From the NCBI RefSeq assembly GCF_001610875.1, contig NZ_CP011272.1:4073988-4137987 (forward strand): DNA of 64,000 bases, written 5' to 3'. Position 1 is the stretch's first letter. Each line of letters opens with the position of its first letter. Under the pieces are notes generated by a model that was not told where the DNA came from, searched no databases, and was given only the letters and a program-made list of their open reading frames with translations. Source of the stretch: Pirellula sp. SH-Sr6A (lineage in GTDB: Bacteria > Planctomycetota > Planctomycetia > Pirellulales > Pirellulaceae). Positions 55,952 through 64,000 of the stretch are shown in pieces. The position numbers and the translations under genes are program-made.

Positions 55952-58900
55952 ATGACTCCCTCCTTTCGCTCCCTCGCATCTTCGACGAATCGTTCCGCTC
56001 GGTCTAGGAGAGCTCACTACAAGCGATCCAAGTTGAGAAGTCTCTTCGTTGAGACATTGGAAGATCGCCGATTGCTCAATGCCGATTGGCGCAATCCCGT
56101 TGATTCCATCGATGTGGATGGAGATGGAGCGATCTCGCCTCTCGACGCATTAACCGTCATCAATTACATCAATGCACAGGGGACCGGAACTCTTCCAGCA
56201 AATCGCAGTACCGGTTTGCCCTACTTGGACGTGGATGGTGACCACGGGGTGTCGGCATTGGACGTCCTGAATGTCGTGAACCATATCAACACCCACGGCG
56301 TTGGCATACGCAGTCTTACTGAGAATGAAAGCCGATTCGTTCAAGAAACCAGCGTGACAATTACTTTGGGGCAATCGAGTGGAACGAGGGAGTTTCGTGT
56401 TCGTATCGATAGCCAATTCGACACGTCGGATCGGTCATCCGCTCTCGAGGATCTGCTGGCTGTCTATCTGGTGGATCCTGCTGATCCCACCCAAACGCTC
56501 CTGGATCGAGGAATCGATGGAACCGCCTTGTTTACGCTCGCGGGAACGAAGGCTGAGTTTATTCCAGGCCGAGTCCGATGGGACGGTTCCGTACTGACGA
56601 TCAATGTGAGCGAACTCGCTTCCAGAGACACAGGGGTGCTCAAGTTTCAGTTGCTCAAGGCGGATGCGGACAGCGGGTCGCGTGTCGCAATTCAACCTCT
56701 CAGTAACGAGGTAGACGTAGAAGGAACTCTCGCTCCGAAATGGTCGATGACCAGCGCCCCCAATGCAGCAGGTGGATCGCTTAACTTGGCGAGTCTGTCA
56801 CCAGTGGATACCATTCATGTACAGGTAGAAAACGTCCGACTCGATTCTTTGACGGGACGATTTTCTGCTGAACTAAAACTTCGAAACGATGGCGACTCGA
56901 TCGGAAGAGAGGTTGCCATTTCCTTTCCCGGTCTTCCTCTTTCGGTTTCACTTCGCGGCCGGTCTGGGACAACGCCAGAGGGCTACCCTTACCTCAATGT
57001 AAAACCTGCTATCCAACGCGGGGGATTGGCTCGGAGTTCTTGGTCCGAGACTGTCGCTATCGAATTCGATAATCCGAGTTTGGTTCCCTTCTCGATTCGT
57101 CCCAAGCTTTTTGCTTCGGCCAACCGCGCTCCGACGCTTGCGACGATTCCTGCGCTGACGGTCATGCCCGGCGGGGTTCTCCAGGTGAGACTCTCTGCTT
57201 CCGATCCCGACGGCGATTTCGTTTCCTACTCGATGAAGACGAGCGACGGTAGTGTTTCCATGGCAACGGGTGAAATCAATTCATCCGGAGTTTTGACTTT
57301 TAAGCCCAGTCCATCGCAAGTCGGAACCTATCAGTTTGAGGTGTCTGCCAGCGACGGTGTGCTCGAAACAACCCGTTCGGTAGTGCTGAACGTCGTGCCC
57401 GATCCAATAACAACGACTCGAGTCTCTGGAAAGATCTTGCAAGTGAACGGGCAGCCGATTGCAGGAATGCCGATCCAGATTGGGTCTGTCCAAGGCCTCA
57501 CATCCGCAGATGGTTCGTTCACGCTCGATCTCGGTTCCAGTACCGTCGTCAGCGATGCAATCAAGGTCCGTGGCGAGCTTTATAGCGGCACAAAGGTGTA
57601 TCCGTTCATTGCGGAGAAGCTTGCGTTTATTCTTGAGCATGAAGTCTATGCGAATGTGAATAACCTGATCGAACGACCGATCTATCTGCCCGAGATCGAC
57701 GTTGCCAGCGGAAAAACCATCGATCCCTTACGCAATACCGTCGTCACATCGAGTGCCCTTCCCGGGGCTAGTGTCGAGGTCGCGGCCAGCACCTTGATGA
57801 ACCAGCAGGGGACCCCGTTCACCGGCATTCTTAGCATGACAGAGGTACCTGTTACTCTGACCCCTGCTGCGCTACCCGAAGGCTTGCTCGCCGATCTAGT
57901 CGTGACCATTCAACCGGGAGAAATGGTCTTCACCACACCGACTCCTTTGTCGCTTCCCAATCGAGGAGGCTACGCACCCGGTAGCCTCATGGATTTGTGG
58001 TCCATCAATCCGATCACGGGCGAGTTCGACAACGTGGGTACGGGACAAGTCAGTTCCAACGGTAGCGTCATCGAAACGATCAGCGGTGGCATTCGAAATT
58101 CTAGCTGGCACTTTTTTGGCCCACCGGCCTCGTCGGGACCTCGAATTAAGAAGAAAGAGCCCGAGGTCTGTCCGGTCCAAGCTGAGGCGACATCCAGTTG
58201 CGAGATGTACTCCGGAGCACTTCTCGAAACTCATGAATTGGTCACGTACCGGTCGCAAGGAGTTTCGCGAGGGATTGTGTTGTCGTACGATTCGTTGCGT
58301 GCTGACCCTAGACCGATCGTTCGCTTTACCTTCGATGAGTTGGATCCCAATCAGTTTTCGGTCCCGAGTGCGGTACGATTGATCGCAGAACTCGATGTGA
58401 GCCGAAATGGAATCACAACGGAAGTTCCTGGTTTCGCTGGCGGCCACGGGCTGAGTGGCAACAAAAACATTTGGCGTCTGGAACCAGAAGCAGGCTCGGT
58501 CGGTGCCGCTCTGCAAGTAGATTTGCGTGACCAACCGACAGGAGTCTACGACTATACCCTTCGGTCCGGCATGTTGGGCTATGCTGGCGAACGTGGATTC
58601 ATTGGCACGCTCAACGAATCAAAGGGGCAGTTCACATCGGTCAATAGCCGCAGCAGCTATCTGGGATCGGGCTGGGGAATCGACGGGCTCCTGGAGCTCG
58701 TCGAGAACAGTGATGGATCTGTTTTGATTATCAACGGTGATGGCAGCGAAACACTCTATCCTAAGCAAGCCGATGGACAATACGATCGCCCATCGGGAGA
58801 GTTCGCTACGTTGAGCAAGTTGCCAAACGGAACATTCCAACGTGTTTGGCCAGATCAGACGGTAGAGCGATATGGTTCCAATAAAAAGCTGATCTCTTTG

Positions 58901-61900
58901 ACGGATCGCAATGGAAATGAGACCCGATACGCGTACGACAGTGCCGGGCGGCTTACAAAGCTTACTGACCCCGTCGGCTTAGAGACAACGCTATCCTACT
59001 CACCGGGCCTGGTGGAGATCAACGATCCAGCGTCCCGCAAGACTCGACTTAACCTGGATGGAAATGGGAATCTCATCCGAGTCACCGATCCTGACGGTTC
59101 GACGCGCCAATGGCGCTACGATAGCGAGCATCGCATGACAGGTGAAACCGACCCATTAGGCAACGTCGAAAGTTCCAACTATGGATTTCACGGACGCGTA
59201 ACCGACGTCGTTCGCAAGGATGGATCCGTGCGACAGTATTTTCCGATCGAGGTCCAAGGTTTATTTCGACCCGAACAAACGGCAGCGGATCCGATTCTCA
59301 CTCCATTGGCCAATCCCATCGCCGGGAGAATCTCTCTACAGCAATCCTCTTTCGTCGATGTCAACGGGAATCTGACGCAAAGCCTGCTCGATGATCGCGG
59401 CCAGAGTGTATCCGAACGCGATAGTCTTGGATTGCTTCCTAACGTTTCCCGCGACCAACGCAACTTGCCAGTCACCGCCACCAACGCGAGAGGATACGTC
59501 ACTTTGAATACGTTTGATGAACAAGGCAATCTACTGACGTCTCAAGACAATCTTTCGGTCCGGCTAGGTGAAAACCCCTCGATGATTGGACTTATGGCAG
59601 GTGACTTCAGGAGAAACGGTGAGAAGGATTTGTATCGTTTTATTGGCAAGGTTGGAGAACGCTACTGGATCGACAAAATTCGCGAAAAGTACAGCAGTTC
59701 GCTGGCCATTACGGTCTATACCCCTTCGGGTACGAAACTCCGAGAAGATATGGATCGACTTCCGGAGAACGGAACGTACACGGTCCAGGTCACGGGCCCG
59801 CAAGGCGCGTACTTTGGGGCCATTCGGTCGATGAGTTCGGCGGAGCAGATCGAATGGGGAAAGCAAACACACCTTTCGATCGCAGCGGGCGAAGACGTCG
59901 TCTACCGTTTTAACGCCGAGCGAGATCAGAGGCTGGTGTTTCAACACTCATCGCCCGCTGAGTCGGATCGTTGGATCGTGATTGGTCCGAATGGGACCGA
60001 GGTATGGCCTATTCGCTTTCCAAACGGTCCAGTCGATGAATTCCAAATCCTAATGCAGGATAGCGGAGAGTATTATTTGATTTATGAGGTTCGGGCAAGC
60101 GATTCGATAAATCCGCAGACGATACAATTTACGGCGAATCTGATCGATTCCGTCCCCCAAACCAAAATGGGCTATGGAACGACTTACTCAGGCTCGTTGC
60201 AACCCAACGAGGAACGCGAATACAAGTTTAGCGGTTCGCAAGGGGCACTTGTTTATTTCGACCTCCAACGTGCATATAGCGGTGCAATACTGGAATTGCG
60301 GGATCCACAGGATCGAATTCTTGAACAGAGCGAGATAGATTCATTTCGCAACAGAGTCTTTCAGTTACCGAGCTCTGGAACGTTCAAACTGCTACTGAAA
60401 GGTCCGCTCAATCAAGTTACCGGCTACGGCTTTACCATCGTCGATCTCGAATCGGCCACGCCGGCCCAATTCGACTCCACGATCAAAGGTACCTTAGCAA
60501 ACGACCGATCGGCAATCTATCGACTGAACGGCGTCGCCGGTCAGCGATTTGTTTTAAGCATGGAAAATGCATCCCCACGAATCATTTCCTCCGATTCTTC
60601 CTACCAAGAAAACTACCTGGATGGAATCCTTACCCTTCCCCACACAGGTGAGTACTTTTTAATCTTTGACAAAACGAGTAGTCCGACGACTTTTACGTTT
60701 AGCAGCCTTGGTTTGAATCGCATTCCCATGGTCGATATGACCCAAGACATCAAGGGAACATTCACGACTCGGGGCGAGCTGCAGTACTTTCGATTCCAAG
60801 CTACCCCGAACTCGAACGTCTTCGTAAAGAATCTTGGCATCTCCTTCATCACCGGTGCGAAGATTGTGGGAGAAGGAGTGACCTTATTTGATGGTCTCTA
60901 CAATCAGTACGCCAATCTTACAAGTTACCGGGGGGAGAGTGACTCCAATGAATTTGTCCTCATCGCCAAATATCCGCTGGATGCAGACGATAGGTCTCCC
61001 CACAATTTTGGATTTCGATTGTTACCACCATCGGAGAGCGAAAATCCTATCCTCTTCGGACAGACGGTCTCTGGTCGTTTGGAGATCAATGAAATCGAGA
61101 GTTTCACCTTTCAGGGAAGGAGGGGAACTACGCTCCATCTCGATCGACGCTCGATGGCAGGCCCCATCTCCACCGGACTTAGGTGGGAATGGATTGGGCC
61201 TGACGGAAATCAACTTTCCCTGCAGAGTAATGCGGAAATGGATTTCGGACCGTTTACCCTGCCTGCGACAGGATCGTATCGATTGCGGTTGTCTTACCCG
61301 TACGGTACCCAGCCTTTGAATTATGAGTTTCGATTAACGGATATAGCCTCTGTTCCCCGCGCGTCGATTCAAAGTCCTTTTTCGGGTCAGCTCGATAGCG
61401 GTTCGGAGGCTCACTGGTTGCAATTCGACGCGGGTGCAGGTCAACGTGTGCGATTGGAACAATCCACTGCGTCAACAAGGCTGCAAGTGTATTCCCCCAG
61501 CGGTAGGCTGATTTCGGATACGGGAACGAACCTAGTTCAACATATTGGGATTTCGGAAACAGGTCTGCATCGTATCCTCGTGATGGGACGTGACCAGAAT
61601 TCGGTCGCACCGGTTTCTTATGAGTGGCTCATTTCGCTAGCCAACGACACGCTCGTTTCCATGTTGGGATTTGACACCTTGATAGCAGGGACTGCGAGAG
61701 ATGGTGACATCGTGGCAACCTTCTCGGGGAATGCAGGTCAACAAATTCTCTTTCGGCAAACCGGGTTTTATGACCCGTATCGGAGTGACAGTGTGCAAAT
61801 TGCTGGCCCCTCCGGCAGCATCTTCGCCACCGCCCCCACGGACGGCGATCTCAATTTGGTATTACCCGATTCAGGAGTTTACTCCGTTCGTGTCGTAGGT

Positions 61901-64000
61901 CGAAATGCGCCGTTTTTGGGAACGGTCCCCTACGCATTTATCCTCGCGAAATACTCTTCCATCACGCGAATGAATCCGGGAACCATCTACTCCCTTCCTG
62001 CTCCGAGCCCGCGCGGCATTTTCGAGACCTTCGCCTTCGAAGCCACAGCGGGTCAGGAGCTGACGATCGACATGATCTGGCCGAATTCGTTCCATGGCGG
62101 GATGCCTTATTCACCAGTGTCGCTTTATATCGAATCACCCGATGGTAGCATGCTCGCATCAACCACATCTCTCGAATCGAGTCCCTTTTCTGTTGCCAAA
62201 AGCGGTACTCATTTAGTTCGAGTTTACGTGCATAATGGCCAACCCTTAGCCCTACGGCTACTCCGTATCGATACAGCCCCCAAGGTATCGCGCGACACGT
62301 TACTCTCCGGGACCAATTCATTGAAATTTGAGGATGTGATTCGTCGTTTCGATGTGGCTGCAGGGGAGAGTATTCGTTTCCAAACCGAAAGCACCCAGTG
62401 GATGGTTGGTCGGCACTCCGAGACCAAGGGGTACTGGGAAAATAATGAGATTGTTTGGACCTACGTTGAAACAGGCCCCAATACTTTTCAATGGGAGGGT
62501 ACGGCGGAATTCTCTCAAGCGGGGACCTATACGTTGCGACGCAGCGGTTCCTCGCAAGCACCGCTCGAATACGGGATCGTCCTGTCATCTCAACCGATCA
62601 AGCCTGTTTCGCCTTTGTCGGGTGGAGCATTGAGCATGACGAAGCAAACGTACGATCCGACATTTAGTCAACTGACCAGCCATACCGATCAGCAAGGGCG
62701 GCGCACGGAGTTCGACATTGACCCCATGAATGGCAATACACGATCGGTCACCAGGATCGTCGGCCAGCCGGGAGGTGACGACGATTTGTTGACAAGCTTT
62801 ACGTATTTGGCGTCGGGGCAAATCGAAACAGAGACCGATCCTTTGGGACGAGTCTTGGACTTGGATTACGACGCGCAGGGAAGACTCCGATCGCGAAAAG
62901 AGGCAAAAGGAACGCTGCTAGAAACACGAAGCCTTTATGAATACGACGCCGCCGGCAATATTTCGGCAGTGGTGGACGAAAATGGCCATCGTACCACTTA
63001 CCAGTACGACTCGATGAACCGAATCGTGCGGCTTACGCAACCAGACCCGGACGGTAGTGGACCACTTGCGTCTCCCATCACGACGTTCACTTACGACGCA
63101 GCAGGCAATTTGCGAACAGTTACCGACCCGCTGGGACGAACCACCTCGTCGACTTACGATTCGTTGAATCGCTTATCGTCGGAAACAGATTCGGGGCAGA
63201 ACACCACGAAATACGCGTACGATCAAGCGGGGAATATTACCAGCGTCACGGACCCGCTCGGGAACGTAACGCGAATGCAGTACGACGATCGCAATCGTGT
63301 TACCACAACTATTGATGCCGCTGGCTTCGCGACTCGTTTCAAATACGATGCGGACAACAATCTGACTTCGGTGACAGATGCGAGTGGCAATATCACGCAA
63401 TTTCTATATGACGCACGCGATCGGCTTATCTCGGAAACGGATCCGATGGGGAATGTAAAGTCGTATTCGTACAACGGGGCGAACGAATTAGTCGCACAGG
63501 TCGACCGCGTGGGACGTACGACCCGTTTTGAGTACGACGATCTCGGCCGATTGGTCCAGGAACATTGGTTCGATGCGCAGAATGTGAAGACGAACTCCGT
63601 CCTCTATTCCTATGACGCAGCGGGTCGGTTTACCCGTGTTCAAGATGGCAGCAGCAATTATCAAGTCACCTACGATGCGCTCGACCGACCAGTACGCGAG
63701 CAGACGGGTGGGGGAAACGGAGCACCATCGGCCATTCTCGATCGAACCTACGACTCGGTAGGTAATGTTCTATCCACGATGGATACCATCGATGGTGTTA
63801 TCGGGGGTATCAACGAATACTCGTACGATGCCCTCAATCGTTTGACCACGCTGACGCAGGCTCGCGCCGTGGGTTCGATGGTGACTATTTCAGAAAAGCG
63901 CGTCGACATAAAGTACAACGGACAGGGACAATTCGCGTCGCTCTCGCGTTTCGGCGACATGGCCGGTGTACAGCCGGTAGCAACAACGAGTTTTATCTAC
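55952..64000 (+). CDS. Giant dockerin/PPC/RHS-YD repeat surface protein, 3' end off window
   Basis: One open frame runs from ATG 55952 through the last base with no stop found: at least 2683 residues. It starts with a basic segment and the planctomycete surface motif VETLEDRRLLNADW (residues about 35-48), then a dockerin type I pair (DVDGDGAISPLDALTVINYI and DVDGDHGVSALDVLNVVNHI), beta domains, an Ig/cadherin-like domain (about 390-485) and a carboxypeptidase-regulatory-like domain (RVSGKILQVNGQPIAGMPIQI, near 490). RHS/YD repeats fill about 980-1210 (RNGNETRYAYDSAGRL), roughly 1000 residues of PPC-like beta modules come next, and a second RHS block starts near 2230 (TDPLGNVTRMQYDDRNRV). The C-terminal core and any toxin tip lie beyond the window. 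Confidence 0.9.
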   Translation, partial: MTPSFRSLASSTNRSARSRRAHYKRSKLRSLFVETLEDRRLLNADWRNPVDSIDVDGDGAISPLDALTVINYINAQGTGTLPANRSTGLPYLDVDGDHGVSALDVLNVVNHINTHGVGIRSLTENESRFVQETSVTITLGQSSGTREFRVRIDSQFDTSDRSSALEDLLAVYLVDPADPTQTLLDRGIDGTALFTLAGTKAEFIPGRVRWDGSVLTINVSELASRDTGVLKFQLLKADADSGSRVAIQPLSNEVDVEGTLAPKWSMTSAPNAAGGSLNLASLSPVDTIHVQVENVRLDSLTGRFSAELKLRNDGDSIGREVAISFPGLPLSVSLRGRSGTTPEGYPYLNVKPAIQRGGLARSSWSETVAIEFDNPSLVPFSIRPKLFASANRAPTLATIPALTVMPGGVLQVRLSASDPDGDFVSYSMKTSDGSVSMATGEINSSGVLTFKPSPSQVGTYQFEVSASDGVLETTRSVVLNVVPDPITTTRVSGKILQVNGQPIAGMPIQIGSVQGLTSADGSFTLDLGSSTVVSDAIKVRGELYSGTKVYPFIAEKLAFILEHEVYANVNNLIERPIYLPEIDVASGKTIDPLRNTVVTSSALPGASVEVAASTLMNQQGTPFTGILSMTEVPVTLTPAALPEGLLADLVVTIQPGEMVFTTPTPLSLPNRGGYAPGSLMDLWSINPITGEFDNVGTGQVSSNGSVIETISGGIRNSSWHFFGPPASSGPRIKKKEPEVCPVQAEATSSCEMYSGALLETHELVTYRSQGVSRGIVLSYDSLRADPRPIVRFTFDELDPNQFSVPSAVRLIAELDVSRNGITTEVPGFAGGHGLSGNKNIWRLEPEAGSVGAALQVDLRDQPTGVYDYTLRSGMLGYAGERGFIGTLNESKGQFTSVNSRSSYLGSGWGIDGLLELVENSDGSVLIINGDGSETLYPKQADGQYDRPSGEFATLSKLPNGTFQRVWPDQTVERYGSNKKLISLTDRNGNETRYAYDSAGRLTKLTDPVGLETTLSYSPGLVEINDPASRKTRLNLDGNGNLIRVTDPDGSTRQWRYDSEHRMTGETDPLGNVESSNYGFHGRVTDVVRKDGSVRQYFPIEVQGLFRPEQTAADPILTPLANPIAGRISLQQSSFVDVNGNLTQSLLDDRGQSVSERDSLGLLPNVSRDQRNLPVTATNARGYVTLNTFDEQGNLLTSQDNLSVRLGENPSMIGLMAGDFRRNGEKDLYRFIGKVGERYWIDKIREKYSSSLAITVYTPSGTKLREDMDRLPENGTYTVQVTGPQGAYFGAIRSMSSAEQIEWGKQTHLSIAAGEDVVYRFNAERDQRLVFQHSSPAESDRWIVIGPNGTEVWPIRFPNGPVDEFQILMQDSGEYYLIYEVRASDSINPQTIQFTANLIDSVPQTKMGYGTTYSGSLQPNEEREYKFSGSQGALVYFDLQRAYSGAILELRDPQDRILEQSEIDSFRNRVFQLPSSGTFKLLLKGPLNQVTGYGFTIVDLESATPAQFDSTIKGTLANDRSAIYRLNGVAGQRFVLSMENASPRIISSDSSYQENYLDGILTLPHTGEYFLIFDKTSSPTTFTFSSLGLNRIPMVDMTQDIKGTFTTRGELQYFRFQATPNSNVFVKNLGISFITGAKIVGEGVTLFDGLYNQYANLTSYRGESDSNEFVLIAKYPLDADDRSPHNFGFRLLPPSESENPILFGQTVSGRLEINEIESFTFQGRRGTTLHLDRRSMAGPISTGLRWEWIGPDGNQLSLQSNAEMDFGPFTLPATGSYRLRLSYPYGTQPLNYEFRLTDIASVPRASIQSPFSGQLDSGSEAHWLQFDAGAGQRVRLEQSTASTRLQVYSPSGRLISDTGTNLVQHIGISETGLHRILVMGRDQNSVAPVSYEWLISLANDTLVSMLGFDTLIAGTARDGDIVATFSGNAGQQILFRQTGFYDPYRSDSVQIAGPSGSIFATAPTDGDLNLVLPDSGVYSVRVVGRNAPFLGTVPYAFILAKYSSITRMNPGTIYSLPAPSPRGIFETFAFEATAGQELTIDMIWPNSFHGGMPYSPVSLYIESPDGSMLASTTSLESSPFSVAKSGTHLVRVYVHNGQPLALRLLRIDTAPKVSRDTLLSGTNSLKFEDVIRRFDVAAGESIRFQTESTQWMVGRHSETKGYWENNEIVWTYVETGPNTFQWEGTAEFSQAGTYTLRRSGSSQAPLEYGIVLSSQPIKPVSPLSGGALSMTKQTYDPTFSQLTSHTDQQGRRTEFDIDPMNGNTRSVTRIVGQPGGDDDLLTSFTYLASGQIETETDPLGRVLDLDYDAQGRLRSRKEAKGTLLETRSLYEYDAAGNISAVVDENGHRTTYQYDSMNRIVRLTQPDPDGSGPLASPITTFTYDAAGNLRTVTDPLGRTTSSTYDSLNRLSSETDSGQNTTKYAYDQAGNITSVTDPLGNVTRMQYDDRNRVTTTIDAAGFATRFKYDADNNLTSVTDASGNITQFLYDARDRLISETDPMGNVKSYSYNGANELVAQVDRVGRTTRFEYDDLGRLVQEHWFDAQNVKTNSVLYSYDAAGRFTRVQDGSSNYQVTYDALDRPVREQTGGGNGAPSAILDRTYDSVGNVLSTMDTIDGVIGGINEYSYDALNRLTTLTQARAVGSMVTISEKRVDIKYNGQGQFASLSRFGDMAGVQPVATTSFIY

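Noticed and set aside
1-64000. tRNA, rRNA or IS elements
   Set aside because: No T-arm plus acceptor-stem pairing, conserved rRNA stretch, or transposase motif was found on reading; a covariance-model scan would be needed to exclude small RNAs.

Overview
The window is about 55-57% GC by eye and looks like the chromosome of a planctomycete, most likely order Pirellulales. The main signs are: a formylmethanofuran:H4MPT formyltransferase (C1 metabolism); an ECF sigma factor next to a large Ser/Thr kinase with TPR-like repeats; abundant exported proteins with PPC-like, EF-hand and dockerin modules; a giant surface protein with an N-terminal LEDRRLL motif; a homodimeric AceE; and few Shine-Dalgarno sequences. 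Species cannot be named from this sequence alone. No rRNA, tRNA, CRISPR array, phage or transposase gene was recognised.

Layout. 1-8.5 kb is a tightly packed minus-strand run: ftr, a short uvrC, a pectate lyase, gamma-glutamyltransferase, a GNAT enzyme, dnaN and a deoxyhypusine-synthase-like gene. 8.8-12.9 kb has a VWA/amidotransferase-like membrane protein translationally coupled to a MoxR ATPase. 12.9-17.7 kb holds two secreted enzymes, an alpha/beta-hydrolase-like protein with an altered nucleophile motif and an M3 peptidase. 18.3-25.8 kb is a minus-strand group: an ABC ATPase, an ABC permease carrying a beta-propeller-like insert, an HscC-type Hsp70, a small membrane protein and a membrane J-like protein. 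26-30.8 kb has a dehydrogenase lacking the structural zinc cysteines, recQ and a NamZ/DUF1343 enzyme. 30.8-32.2 kb is a non-coding tandem array of nine ~150-bp units with paired hairpins. 32.2-38.3 kb has a metal ABC permease fused to a DtxR-like regulator, then aceE-aceF. 38.3-44.7 kb carries exported and membrane proteins of mostly unknown role plus a small coiled-coil gene with a good terminator. 44.9-46.4 kb is a Ser/Thr kinase fused to a degenerate receiver.

46.9-64 kb is the most unusual part. An ECF sigma factor and a 1115-aa membrane kinase lie divergent from a plus-strand series: an EF-hand protein, a small membrane protein, a caspase-like/FGE-like secreted protein, a pentapeptide-repeat/EF-hand protein, and a giant RHS/YD-repeat surface protein that runs off the end of the window. 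This reads as a candidate envelope signalling or effector locus combining calcium-type loops, a caspase-fold protease and a polymorphic RHS surface protein. The linkage is inferred from gene order only.
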